Source: Planctomycetota bacterium (GTDB lineage: Bacteria > Planctomycetota > UBA1135 > UBA2386). Taken from it: a stretch of 33,063 nt of DNA. Below are positions 17,599 to 25,244 of the stretch, in pieces. The stretch is from positions 1 through 33,063 of the forward strand of contig JANQJF010000026.1 in NCBI GenBank assembly GCA_028281765.1, read 5' to 3'. The notes beneath the pieces were generated by a model, which had not been told where the DNA came from, did no database searches, and was given only the letters and a program-made list of their open reading frames with translations. The number at the start of each line of letters is the position of its first letter. Within the stretch, counting starts at the first letter, position 1. The translations under genes were made by a program, and so were the position numbers.

Positions 17599-18519
17599 AT
17601 GAATCGTCGCTCGTTCTTGCAAGTCAGTGCTCTCGCCGCGGCGCCGTCGATTGCGACCGCCGCACCCTCGTCTCCGGTTTCATCGACGCGATCGGACAAT
17701 CGATTCAAGCTGAAGTACGCGCCGCACTTCGGGATGTTCAAGCACCACGCCGGCAACGACAAGCTCGACCAGATCAAGTTCATGGCGGACGAGGGCTTTC
17801 GGGCGTTCGAAGACAACAACATGAGGGGACGGACGCCCGAGATGCAGGAGAAGATCGGCAAGCTGCTCCGCGAGCTCGACATGGACATGGGGGTGTTCGT
17901 CGCGCACGCCGAGTGGCAGAAGCCCGACCTCAGCTTCGTGTCGCACAAGAAGGAAGCCCGCGAGCGGATCGCCGCGGACATGAAGAAGGCGGTCGAAGTC
18001 GCCAAGCGTTGCGGCGCGAAGTGGTGCACGGTCGTGCCGGGCCCATACAAGAAGGGCGTCGAGTTCGACTACCAGACGGCAAACGTGATCGACAACCTGC
18101 GGCGCGCCGCTGACATCTGCGAGCCGACCGGGCTCGTCATGGTGCTCGAGCCGCTCAACCCGTGGCGTGACCACGCCGGCCTCTACCTGACGAAGGTCCC
18201 GCAGGCGTTCTTGGTCTGCCGCGGCGTGAACCATCCGTCCTGCAAGATCCTCGACGACCTGTATCACCAGCAGATCACCGAGGGGAACCTGATCCCGAAC
18301 CTGAAGAAGGCGTGGTCGGAGATCGGCTACTTCCAGACGGGCGACAACCCGGGGCGCAAGGAGCCGGGCACCGGCGAGATCCACTACCGCAACGTGTTCA
18401 AAGTCATCCACGAACGGGGTTTCGAGGGGATCATCGGAATGGAGCACGGCAACTCGAAGCCCGGCAAGGACGGCGAGCGGGCGGTGATCGATGCGTATCG
18501 AGCCGCCGACGACTTCTGA
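17599..18519 (+). CDS. Tat-exported hydroxypyruvate-isomerase-like TIM-barrel protein
   Basis: The 306-residue AP_endonuc_2/xylose-isomerase-like barrel has a twin-arginine signal, MNRRSFLQVSALAAAPS. Family marks are MVLEPLNPWRDHAGLY (metal-ligand Glu), KILDDLYHQQITEGNL and GEIHYRNVFKVI followed by MEHGNSKPG. These match the Hyi branch, which isomerises hydroxypyruvate to tartronate semialdehyde or acts on related small sugars. Export of such an enzyme is common in planctomycetes but unusual elsewhere. ATG 17599 is chosen because it opens the Tat signal and follows TATGCT. It is divergent from the kinase/epimerase pair, suggesting a shared sugar-handling role (inference). No dedicated transporter is visible nearby. 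Confidence 0.85.
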   Translation: MNRRSFLQVSALAAAPSIATAAPSSPVSSTRSDNRFKLKYAPHFGMFKHHAGNDKLDQIKFMADEGFRAFEDNNMRGRTPEMQEKIGKLLRELDMDMGVFVAHAEWQKPDLSFVSHKKEARERIAADMKKAVEVAKRCGAKWCTVVPGPYKKGVEFDYQTANVIDNLRRAADICEPTGLVMVLEPLNPWRDHAGLYLTKVPQAFLVCRGVNHPSCKILDDLYHQQITEGNLIPNLKKAWSEIGYFQTGDNPGRKEPGTGEIHYRNVFKVIHERGFEGIIGMEHGNSKPGKDGERAVIDAYRAADDF

Positions 18520-18594
18520 TCCGGCGTATTGCCCGGGTAGATTGCCGGATCGCGCTGGAACCCGCGGTTTTCCCGGTGAGAATCTGGGCCGAGC

Positions 18595-18689
18595 TTGCCG
18601 AATCCAAACGTAGGGCCCACGACGAACGGCTTTGCAGCCGTTCGCCTACGGCCCTGCAGTGGGGCCCATCGGCACCTTGGAATTCGCAA
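18595..18689. repeat. 95-bp nested palindrome (REP/MITE-like element or structured 5' leader)
   Basis: Three nested arms fold on one another. The core pairs CGAACGGCT (18623-18631) with AGCCGTTCG (18636-18644), 9 perfect pairs around a TTGC loop. The middle pairs GGGCCCAC (18613-18620) with GTGGGGCCC (18659-18667), with one bulge. The outer pairs TTGCCGAATCCAA (18595-18607) with TTGGAATTCGCAA (18677-18689), about 10 of 13. An alternative flank pairs CGTAGG (18609-18614) with CCTACG (18645-18650), giving GTAG at the foot of the hairpin on both strands, as in REP elements. It lies between a gene ending at 18519 and one starting at 18716. A weak TAGATT hexamer sits upstream at 18538-18543. Confidence 0.6.
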
Positions 18690-18715
18690 ACCCTCGCAGA
18701 CTCGGTTCGCCGGGA

Positions 18716-20881
18716 ATGACTGCATCTCATCGTCTCACCCTCCTCTCTCTGCTCGCCCTCCTGACCTCGGTCGCGCCCCTGGCGGCGCAACCGATTCCAC
18801 GGGTCATCGTCGAAACCGACATGGGGGGTGACACCGACGACGCGGCGATGGTCGCGTTCGCCAACCGCCTGGCCGACCAAGGGCTCATCGAGCTCCTCGC
18901 CGTCATGCACAACGGCAACAACGAGTGGGGCGGGGCCGCGATCTCGGCGATCAACACCTACTACGGCCGTCCTGAGCTGCCGATCGGCACCTACCGGACC
19001 GCGGCGGAGGCCGGTCGTCCGGAGTATCACCCGCTGATCGATCCGCTCCAACCGCTGGGTCCGCGGCGGCCTACGAGCTACACGGGCACGACGGTCGAAG
19101 GCGGCTGGGTGCGGCTGCTCGCAGGCAGCTTCCCGTGCCAATACCAGGGACGGCTCGAGTTCCCCGACGCGGTCGACGTCTACAAACAGGTGCTGCCGAC
19201 CGCGCCGTTTGGCACCGTGATCGTCATCAACGGGGGCTTCCTCGGGAACCTCGCGAACATGTTCGCCTGGTTCGAGGTCGATTGGGAGCTCGAGAAGCTC
19301 GTGCAGCGACGCGTGCGCCGGATGACCGGCGCCGTCGGTGGCGTCAACACGTGCAACAACTCGGTGTTCCCCAACGGCATGGCGGCGCACGTGGTCAACA
19401 ACCCGGTGTACGAGACCGCGCCGATGACCTGGCTCGGCCCGCCGACTCTCGATCTCGCCGCGACCCAAACGAACCCGGACATGGCGACGATGATGCCGGT
19501 CGACAATCCGGTGCGGCAGGCCTACCAGTACAAGACCGAGGTCGAGCACGGCTTCCGCAACACCTCGAACTGGTTCAACTGGCACATCATCGACGTCGCC
19601 ACCGGCTTTTCGTCGATCGCATGGGACGAGATGCTGGCGCCCGCGGGCAGTCCGTACTTCGAGGTGCGGATCCCGGAATGGGTGCAGGTCGTCGACAACT
19701 GCAGCTCCAACATCGTGAACGGCACGCCGCCGGTTTCGCACTGGGAGTTCGAGTCGGTCGGGTTGCATGTCGACCCCGGGCAGTCCGTCCTGGACGCCTC
19801 GCAAACGCTGCGGACGCGACTGTTCGACGAAGGCCTCTACGCGGCGCCCGCGACGACGTGGTCGCCGGAGCGCGATCACCGCGCGATCACCGCGGTGTTC
19901 GAAGACGGCACGTTTGGCGGCCTCGACTTCGCCAGCGGCAACCCGAACACGCAGATCGTGAACTCGCAGCTCGTCGCACCGAGTGATACGGATCCGGCGT
20001 TGTCGGGTGCGAACCTCTCGACCGAGGGGCGGCGCTACTTCGACCAGACGGCGCTGCTCCACGTGCGGCGCATTCCACAGGCCGATCAGTTCTCGCCGCA
20101 GGAGACGTCGTGCATCCACGTCGACTACGCGTTCTGGGGCGACTTGAGCACGACCACGCATTGGGGCAACGTCCCGATCGTTCGCGTCACGGCGTGGCCC
20201 GGTCGCGGTGTCGGCAACCCGGCGAGCCCGGGCGTCGCGGTGTATCGCGTGTCCGTGTGGGACGACACGTCGTCCGGCTACATGCAGATCGCGTCGCAAG
20301 ATCTGACCTCGATCCCGGTCGGCGAAGAGTTCAAGATGCGCGTCCAGGTGCAGGGCAACGAGGTGCAGTGCGCGGTGGACGGCGTCGAGGTGTTCCCGCA
20401 GCCGCTGCAGCTCCAGGCCACGGCGCCGTTCGACGGCGGCATCAGCAAGGTCCTGATGCACGGCCGCTGTCCGCAGCCCGAGTACTTCGAGCTCGGCTAC
20501 GTGATGATCCGGCCGGACGGTGGTGACTCGACGATCCCGGACGTCCACATCGACAAGGACGGGACCGTCTGGTTCTCCTACCTGAAGAACGGCCACTTCC
20601 TCGACGACCTGATGGCAACCGAGGGCGGACTGGCCTCGCACTTCGTCGACATCCACTTCAAGCAGCGGCCGGGCTGGGCGGGAGACGTGCCCGTGCGCCT
20701 GGTCTGGCAGGACTCGAACCCGGCGACGGTCGACTGGCTCGACGTCGTGTTCACCGTCGAAGGCCGTGGCATCGGCGATGACCACTGGCTCTACGGTTTG
20801 CCCGGACTTCCGTGGATGGTCGGGGACGAGGTCGTCCTCGAGTATCGCGGTCGCCGCGAAGGCGAGCAGATCCCGCGCTGA
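18716..20881 (+). CDS. Secreted multidomain protein with N-terminal nucleoside-hydrolase-like domain
   Basis: The 721-residue exported protein has a signal peptide at about 1-24 (LAA|QPIP). Residues 25-330 resemble inosine/uridine-preferring nucleoside hydrolases: ETDMGGDTDDAAM (D35, D39, D41, D42) is the calcium-binding signature, followed by LLAVMHNGNNEWGG, YGRPELPIGTYR and IVINGGFLGNLANMF. The family is usually about 310 residues. Here about 390 more follow: a beta-rich region at about 345-620 resembling a concanavalin/LamG fold, and a last part (about 625-721) I do not recognise. It may cleave ribosides outside the cell while attached to a surface or polysaccharide (inference). The start follows the signal peptide; no Shine-Dalgarno is seen. 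The 95-bp palindrome ends 26 bp before the ATG. Confidence 0.8.
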   Translation: MTASHRLTLLSLLALLTSVAPLAAQPIPRVIVETDMGGDTDDAAMVAFANRLADQGLIELLAVMHNGNNEWGGAAISAINTYYGRPELPIGTYRTAAEAGRPEYHPLIDPLQPLGPRRPTSYTGTTVEGGWVRLLAGSFPCQYQGRLEFPDAVDVYKQVLPTAPFGTVIVINGGFLGNLANMFAWFEVDWELEKLVQRRVRRMTGAVGGVNTCNNSVFPNGMAAHVVNNPVYETAPMTWLGPPTLDLAATQTNPDMATMMPVDNPVRQAYQYKTEVEHGFRNTSNWFNWHIIDVATGFSSIAWDEMLAPAGSPYFEVRIPEWVQVVDNCSSNIVNGTPPVSHWEFESVGLHVDPGQSVLDASQTLRTRLFDEGLYAAPATTWSPERDHRAITAVFEDGTFGGLDFASGNPNTQIVNSQLVAPSDTDPALSGANLSTEGRRYFDQTALLHVRRIPQADQFSPQETSCIHVDYAFWGDLSTTTHWGNVPIVRVTAWPGRGVGNPASPGVAVYRVSVWDDTSSGYMQIASQDLTSIPVGEEFKMRVQVQGNEVQCAVDGVEVFPQPLQLQATAPFDGGISKVLMHGRCPQPEYFELGYVMIRPDGGDSTIPDVHIDKDGTVWFSYLKNGHFLDDLMATEGGLASHFVDIHFKQRPGWAGDVPVRLVWQDSNPATVDWLDVVFTVEGRGIGDDHWLYGLPGLPWMVGDEVVLEYRGRREGEQIPR

Positions 20882-20889
20882 GCCCGGTG

Positions 20890-20934
20890 CACGCGGTAGG
20901 CGCCGGCCACGCGCCGGGTTAGCCTGACCGCGTG
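20890..20934 (+). promoter_or_regulatory. Inverted repeat enclosing a -10-like TAGCCT and the next start codon
   Basis: CACGCGGTAGGC (20890-20901) pairs with GCCTGACCGCGTG (20922-20934) with a single bulge. The right arm contains most of TAGCCT (20920-20925), which lies 6 nt before GTG 20932, and includes the GTG itself. It could be an operator, a translation-blocking hairpin, or the end of the preceding transcript. No Shine-Dalgarno is present. Confidence 0.45.
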
Positions 20935-22251
20935 GCATCCGAGAGCGACAACGCGAGGGCGCGCGCGCGGCGTGTAGGACTAGGGCTGACGATGGCGCTC
21001 GCGGCCGTGGGCGCCGTGCTCGTCGTCGACGCGCTGCTGTGGGGCGGCGGCTCGATGCGGCACCGCGCCGTCGGCGTGCTGATGGGCACGATGTGCTGCG
21101 TGCCGCTGGTTGCGATGGGGTTCGCGTGGAGCCGCAAGCTCCTGCTGCGACTGACGCTGTTGGCGATCCCGTCGCTCGTGCTGCTTCTCGTCGCCGAGTT
21201 CGCGGTGCAGGTGTGGGACGTGCAGGCGCTCGTGCCGCCCGAGATCGTCGAGGATCCCGAACTCGGACTCGCGCTGAAGGCGAACACCGGGGGCCAGGAC
21301 GGTTTGGGTTTCCGCAACGCCTCGGTGCCCGCCGATGCGGAGATCATCTGCATCGGTGACTCGCAGACCTACGGTCACGGCGTGCAGATGGACGAGGCGT
21401 ATCCCGCGCGGCTCGCCCAAAAGAGTGGGCGCGTCGTCTACAGCATGTCGATGGGCACCTACGGTGCGGTGCAGTACCTGGCGCTCACCGAACGCGCGCT
21501 GAAGCTCGAGCCTGAACTCATCGTCTACGGGCTCTACTTCGGCAACGACATCCTCAATGCGCACCAGGCTGCCGGGCTCGAGCGGTGGCGCGATCTGCGC
21601 GCGCCGGACATCGAGTACGCGCCGTACGAGTTCCCGGTCTGGCGGCCGCCGCCTTCGCCGAACCTCGCGATGGCGTCGATCGACTTCGTGGCGGCGCACT
21701 CGCGCCTCGCGGGATGGCTCACGCACGTCGTCCGGATCCAGGCGCGGCAGTCGGCGATGCTCGCCGACACGTACTGGCACGAGACGGACGCGCCGCGGTG
21801 GGAGACAGGCGCGATCCAGACGCTGTTGACTCCCGGGCATCGCATGCCGGCGATCGATCAGGAGAGGCCGGCGGTTCGAGACGGTCTGCGCATCACCAAG
21901 GAGTGCTTCGCGCGCATCGCGGCTCTGACGAAGTCGAAGGGTGTCGAGGTCGCGGTGCTCTACCTCCACACCAAGGAGCTCTACTACCACGAGCTGTTCG
22001 TGGACGCGGGGGACGAGGTCGGCGCCGAGCGCCTGGCCCGAGTCGAGACGCACGAACGGGCGGTGGCGCGCGAGCTCTCGGCGCACTTCGCGCAGATCGG
22101 CGTCGCTGTGATCGATCCCAGCGAACGCGTGCTTGCGTCGCTGCGCTCGGACCGCCCGGTGTGGCCTCGGACGGCAGACGGTCATTTCAGCGCGAGCGGG
22201 TACGACGTGCTCGCCGACGAGCTCGCGGCGTTCGTCGCGCGGCCGCGGTAG
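20932..22251 (+). CDS. Membrane-anchored SGNH/GDSL-type hydrolase
   Basis: The 439-residue protein has three predicted membrane segments (about 18-38, 46-65, 71-93), placing the catalytic domain outside the cytoplasm. The SGNH blocks are IICIGDSQTYGHG (nucleophile S144), a glycine block around SMSMGTYGA, LYFGNDILN (N205) and ADGHFSASGY (D416, H418). These enzymes are esterases, often removing or adding acetyl groups on polysaccharides. The GTG start follows TAGCCT by 6 nt and lies in an inverted repeat. Ten bases separate its stop from the next gene, and that gene's -10-like hexamer overlaps this stop codon. A role in modifying surface polysaccharide is plausible; it has no glycan-synthesis neighbours. 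Confidence 0.82.
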   Translation: MASESDNARARARRVGLGLTMALAAVGAVLVVDALLWGGGSMRHRAVGVLMGTMCCVPLVAMGFAWSRKLLLRLTLLAIPSLVLLLVAEFAVQVWDVQALVPPEIVEDPELGLALKANTGGQDGLGFRNASVPADAEIICIGDSQTYGHGVQMDEAYPARLAQKSGRVVYSMSMGTYGAVQYLALTERALKLEPELIVYGLYFGNDILNAHQAAGLERWRDLRAPDIEYAPYEFPVWRPPPSPNLAMASIDFVAAHSRLAGWLTHVVRIQARQSAMLADTYWHETDAPRWETGAIQTLLTPGHRMPAIDQERPAVRDGLRITKECFARIAALTKSKGVEVAVLYLHTKELYYHELFVDAGDEVGAERLARVETHERAVARELSAHFAQIGVAVIDPSERVLASLRSDRPVWPRTADGHFSASGYDVLADELAAFVARPR

Positions 22252-22254
22252 GCT
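22249..22254 (+). promoter_or_regulatory. -10-like TAGGCT, 7 nt before the start codon, overlapping a stop codon
   Basis: TAGGCT begins with the TAG stop of the SGNH gene and is followed by GAGGGCG and ATG 22262. The arrangement parallels TAGCCT-GACCGC-GTG at the upstream gene. GAGGG could also act as a Shine-Dalgarno, so this case is less clear. Confidence 0.35.
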
Positions 22255-22261
22255 GAGGGCG

Positions 22262-24100
22262 ATGAAGCCGCTCTGGATTTGGATCGCCGTCGCCGTAGCG
22301 GTGGTGGCCGGGCTGATCGTTTGGCAGCAGCGGTCGGCGAAGTCACCGAAGATCGTCGAGGACGTACTCAAGAAGCTGCTCCACGGGGCGACCGAGCGCG
22401 CGGCGCGTTTCGAGTTGCGGGTCACCGCGCTCGCCGCTGCCTGGGACGCGAACGATCGCGCTGCACTCGGTGCGTTCTATCCCGAGCGGCTCTCGTCCCG
22501 TCGTGGGAACCTCGCGAAGAGGCTCGAAGCGCGCGGCCATGGTGCCGTCCTTCCGATGCTGTCCGATCCGATGTTCGATCGCGAGCAGACGCAGACGCGC
22601 AAGCGCGCAGCACTGTTCGACATGCTGCACGGACAGCTTCGCACGATCTGGAAGTGGGAGGACGGCGACTGGTGGCTGGTGCAGCTGGTGCTGCCGAAGG
22701 CACGGCCGCGCGAGGTCACCGACGAGGAGCCCGATCCGGATCGTGCGGGCGCGCCGTTCTTGCGCGTGCAGATGGACTCCGCGGACGCGTGGCCGGGGCT
22801 GACCGCGACGAAGCTGTCGGAGCTTCTCTCGCTCCTCGCACTGCCGGTCGCGCCGCGACGCCTGTCCGAGCTGTGGGCCGGGATGCGGTTCCCGCTCGAA
22901 CTCGAGGTCTCGATGCTCCCGGACGGCCTGGGCGTTGGCGGTTGCATGCGCATGCCGGACGAAGGCGCGTTCGTTGTCGAGTGGATGCTCGAAGAAGCGC
23001 GCCGCCTCTATCCCGACATCGAGCTCCCGGCCGAGCTGCGGCCGAACCATGTCGTGCGCAATGCCTCGTTCCGTGATCTGCCGGTCGGCGGGATGCGCTT
23101 CTTCGAGGGCGGCACCGACGCGAACCATCTCGCGTTCGTCCCGTGGCGACTGTCGCCGCCACAGCGGTTCGTCCGCTCGCTCGTGTTCGAATCGCCTGAG
23201 CGCTCGGCGACCGAAGAGGCGCTGGCTCGTGCGCTCGCGGATGCGCCGCTCCGCGCGACGTTCGTGCTCGAACCGTTCGTCGCGGCGCTGGCCGAGGAGA
23301 CGCGAGAGCAGATCACGGCCGTGAAGCGCGACGTCGGAACGGTCCGAGGAGTCGCGTTGGGCCTCCGCACCGTCGGCGATGCGGTCGTGCTCGAGGGGGC
23401 GCTCGACATCGGCGTCGGCGCGTTGACCGAAGTTCTCGGCGGACGGGACCGTCTCGACGGGTGGGTGCCGGACAGCGTCGAAAGCCTGGTGTCGCTGTCG
23501 TTCGATCCGGTCGCGCTGCGTCGCGTAGCCGAGGCCGTGCGGGCGAGCGGCGCCTCGCTCGACCCGGCGCGGTGGGCGCCCGAGCTGCAGATGCTCGGTC
23601 GAGGTGACGTCGGCGGGTTGCTCGAGCGATTCGATGGCAACCTGCTGCTGTGTCAGGCCGGGGCATCGGCCGAGACCGGAGGCGCACTGGTCGTCGCGGG
23701 CACCGAGGACTCCGTCGAATTGCGGCGCGAGCTCGCGAGCCGGTTCGCGCCGCTGGGGCTGGAGGTGCGCACCGCGTTCGACGTCACGCGGCGCGCGTAC
23801 GCGTTTGCGCCCGCGGACGGGGAGCCCGTGTTCTTCGCGGTCGAACGCGAGGGCGCGCTCCTCTTGTCGGGGGCGAGCGAGGCCAGTCGGGTGTTGCTGA
23901 CGCAGGCGCTCGCGCGCGATGGTCGTGGCCGTCTACCGCAACGCGTGCGAGAGCGCATGCCGGAGCTGCCCGACGACGCGGCCGTCGTTCTCTACGGCTC
24001 GCACCCGGGCGCGGTCGCGTTCTTGGCCGGCATCGATTCGATGGCCGGCTGGGTTGCGTCCACGCCCGACGGGGTGCTGCTGCGGGTCGTTACGGACTGA
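22262..24100 (+). CDS. Anchored protein of unknown function with NTF2-like N-terminal region
   Basis: This 612-residue protein is not recognised as a whole. Residues 3-20 are a hydrophobic anchor, with the rest presumably outside the membrane. Residues about 45-140 (ALAAAWDANDRAALGAFYPE, later IWKWEDGDWWLVQLVLPK) look like an NTF2/SnoaL-type cone fold, a guess from pattern. The remaining 470 residues alternate predicted strands and helices with no cysteine motifs or known catalytic signature. It starts 10 bp after the SGNH hydrolase gene on the same strand, suggesting a joint role in the envelope. Its 3' end overlaps the convergent neighbour by 11 bp. The ATG at 22262 is preferred because it opens the anchor. 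Confidence 0.7.
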   Translation: MKPLWIWIAVAVAVVAGLIVWQQRSAKSPKIVEDVLKKLLHGATERAARFELRVTALAAAWDANDRAALGAFYPERLSSRRGNLAKRLEARGHGAVLPMLSDPMFDREQTQTRKRAALFDMLHGQLRTIWKWEDGDWWLVQLVLPKARPREVTDEEPDPDRAGAPFLRVQMDSADAWPGLTATKLSELLSLLALPVAPRRLSELWAGMRFPLELEVSMLPDGLGVGGCMRMPDEGAFVVEWMLEEARRLYPDIELPAELRPNHVVRNASFRDLPVGGMRFFEGGTDANHLAFVPWRLSPPQRFVRSLVFESPERSATEEALARALADAPLRATFVLEPFVAALAEETREQITAVKRDVGTVRGVALGLRTVGDAVVLEGALDIGVGALTEVLGGRDRLDGWVPDSVESLVSLSFDPVALRRVAEAVRASGASLDPARWAPELQMLGRGDVGGLLERFDGNLLLCQAGASAETGGALVVAGTEDSVELRRELASRFAPLGLEVRTAFDVTRRAYAFAPADGEPVFFAVEREGALLLSGASEASRVLLTQALARDGRGRLPQRVRERMPELPDDAAVVLYGSHPGAVAFLAGIDSMAGWVASTPDGVLLRVVTD

Positions 24101-25244
24101 ACGTGCCGCCGAAGCGCGTCACCGGCACGTAGTTGCGCGGCGAGCGCTCGTAGTAGTGGCGCCGCTGCTCGGGAGCACCGTACGACCAGAGCGTGCGGCC
24201 GTACGAGATCGACTCGGTCGTCGACGCGGTGCCGATGTCCACCTCGAGTGCACTCGAGGTGAGCAATGGCAGCGGCGCGCTGTTCGCGGGGTCGAGCACC
24301 AACCACTGCGATGCGAAGGTGAGCCCGGTCAGACCCGTCGAGGTCGGCACCGGCCAGCGCGCCGTGGAGCGCGCGTACTCGCCCGAGAAGTCGCTCGTCA
24401 GCTGGAGCTGCCACAGCAGCACGTGGATCTCGAGTGCACCGCCCGGATACTGATCGGTCGGCAGCTGGATCGGTAGCGTTTGCCCTTGGAAGGTCGAGCC
24501 GCCGTGGCCGAGCAGCTGAAGAGCGGCCCCGAATGGATACGTCGGCGGTGCTCCCGTCAGGTGGAACACGAGTTCGCCGCCGGGCACCGCGAGGTCCGGC
24601 TCGATCCACTGCATCGGCGCGTAGCCATGTGTGCCGAACACGCCGTGTCCGCCGCGCGTCTGGTAGCGACCGTCTTCGCGGTCCTCGATCTGGACGGCGT
24701 CACGGCGCCACAGCGCGCTCGCCGATCCCTCGTAGAAGACCTCGAACGCGAAGTCGCCGCCGGCGTAGGTCCACGAAGTGTCGAACGGGATGACGAGCGT
24801 GAACGGCGCGGTACCCGACGACGGCGGGTTCGCGGCCGGCAGGTTGAGATTGGCGCGGAACGTCGTGACGACGTCGTCCTGGAGCACCTGCTGCGGGTTG
24901 GCCCACGGATCTTCCGCCGACACGGTCGGCCCCATGCGGACCTCGCAGTAGCCGCTCGTCGCCGCGTAGCTCGCCGGGTCCTGCTCGTCGCGCCGGAACG
25001 CGATCTCGTCGATCGTGCTGCCGACGCCGAATGGCACCGAGCTGGCGTGCACCGTCGTCGTGGCGCGGGAGTTGCGACGCGGGTGTGCGGCGCTGAGCGT
25101 GAACGGCGCGCTCATCGCGCCTTCGCCTGGCTGGCTCTGGTACGGGATCGGCCAGATGCGCGTGTTCTGTGCCGTCGCGTTCGAGGCGACGAACGAGAGA
25201 GCGACCGCGATCGACGCGATCCGTGTAGGGGACACTTCGATCAT
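24090..25244 (-). CDS. Secreted protein with the recurrent beta-sandwich domain
   Basis: The 384-residue predicted exported protein has a signal peptide to about residue 27 (VASNATAQ). Its body is beta-rich. The segment TGLTGLTFASQWLVLDPANS followed by LTSSALEVDIG is the same type of domain seen at the C-termini of the phosphoesterase (2567-4921) and the S15-like hydrolase (30496-32520). Unusually, about 50 further residues rich in Tyr, Arg and Ser follow it. The start codon overlaps the stop of the beta-helix gene (ATGA at 25244-25241), so it is translated with that protein. No enzyme motif is visible. A structural, adhesive or binding role is the most that can be inferred. Confidence 0.72.
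   Translation of the reverse strand: MIEVSPTRIASIAVALSFVASNATAQNTRIWPIPYQSQPGEGAMSAPFTLSAAHPRRNSRATTTVHASSVPFGVGSTIDEIAFRRDEQDPASYAATSGYCEVRMGPTVSAEDPWANPQQVLQDDVVTTFRANLNLPAANPPSSGTAPFTLVIPFDTSWTYAGGDFAFEVFYEGSASALWRRDAVQIEDREDGRYQTRGGHGVFGTHGYAPMQWIEPDLAVPGGELVFHLTGAPPTYPFGAALQLLGHGGSTFQGQTLPIQLPTDQYPGGALEIHVLLWQLQLTSDFSGEYARSTARWPVPTSTGLTGLTFASQWLVLDPANSAPLPLLTSSALEVDIGTASTTESISYGRTLWSYGAPEQRRHYYERSPRNYVPVTRFGGTFSP

Noticed and set aside
18431..20938. An 835-codon minus-strand open frame antisense to the nucleoside-hydrolase-like gene
   Set aside because: Low-complexity Arg/Val/Asp composition and no motif; the plus frame has a signal peptide and a calcium-site signature.
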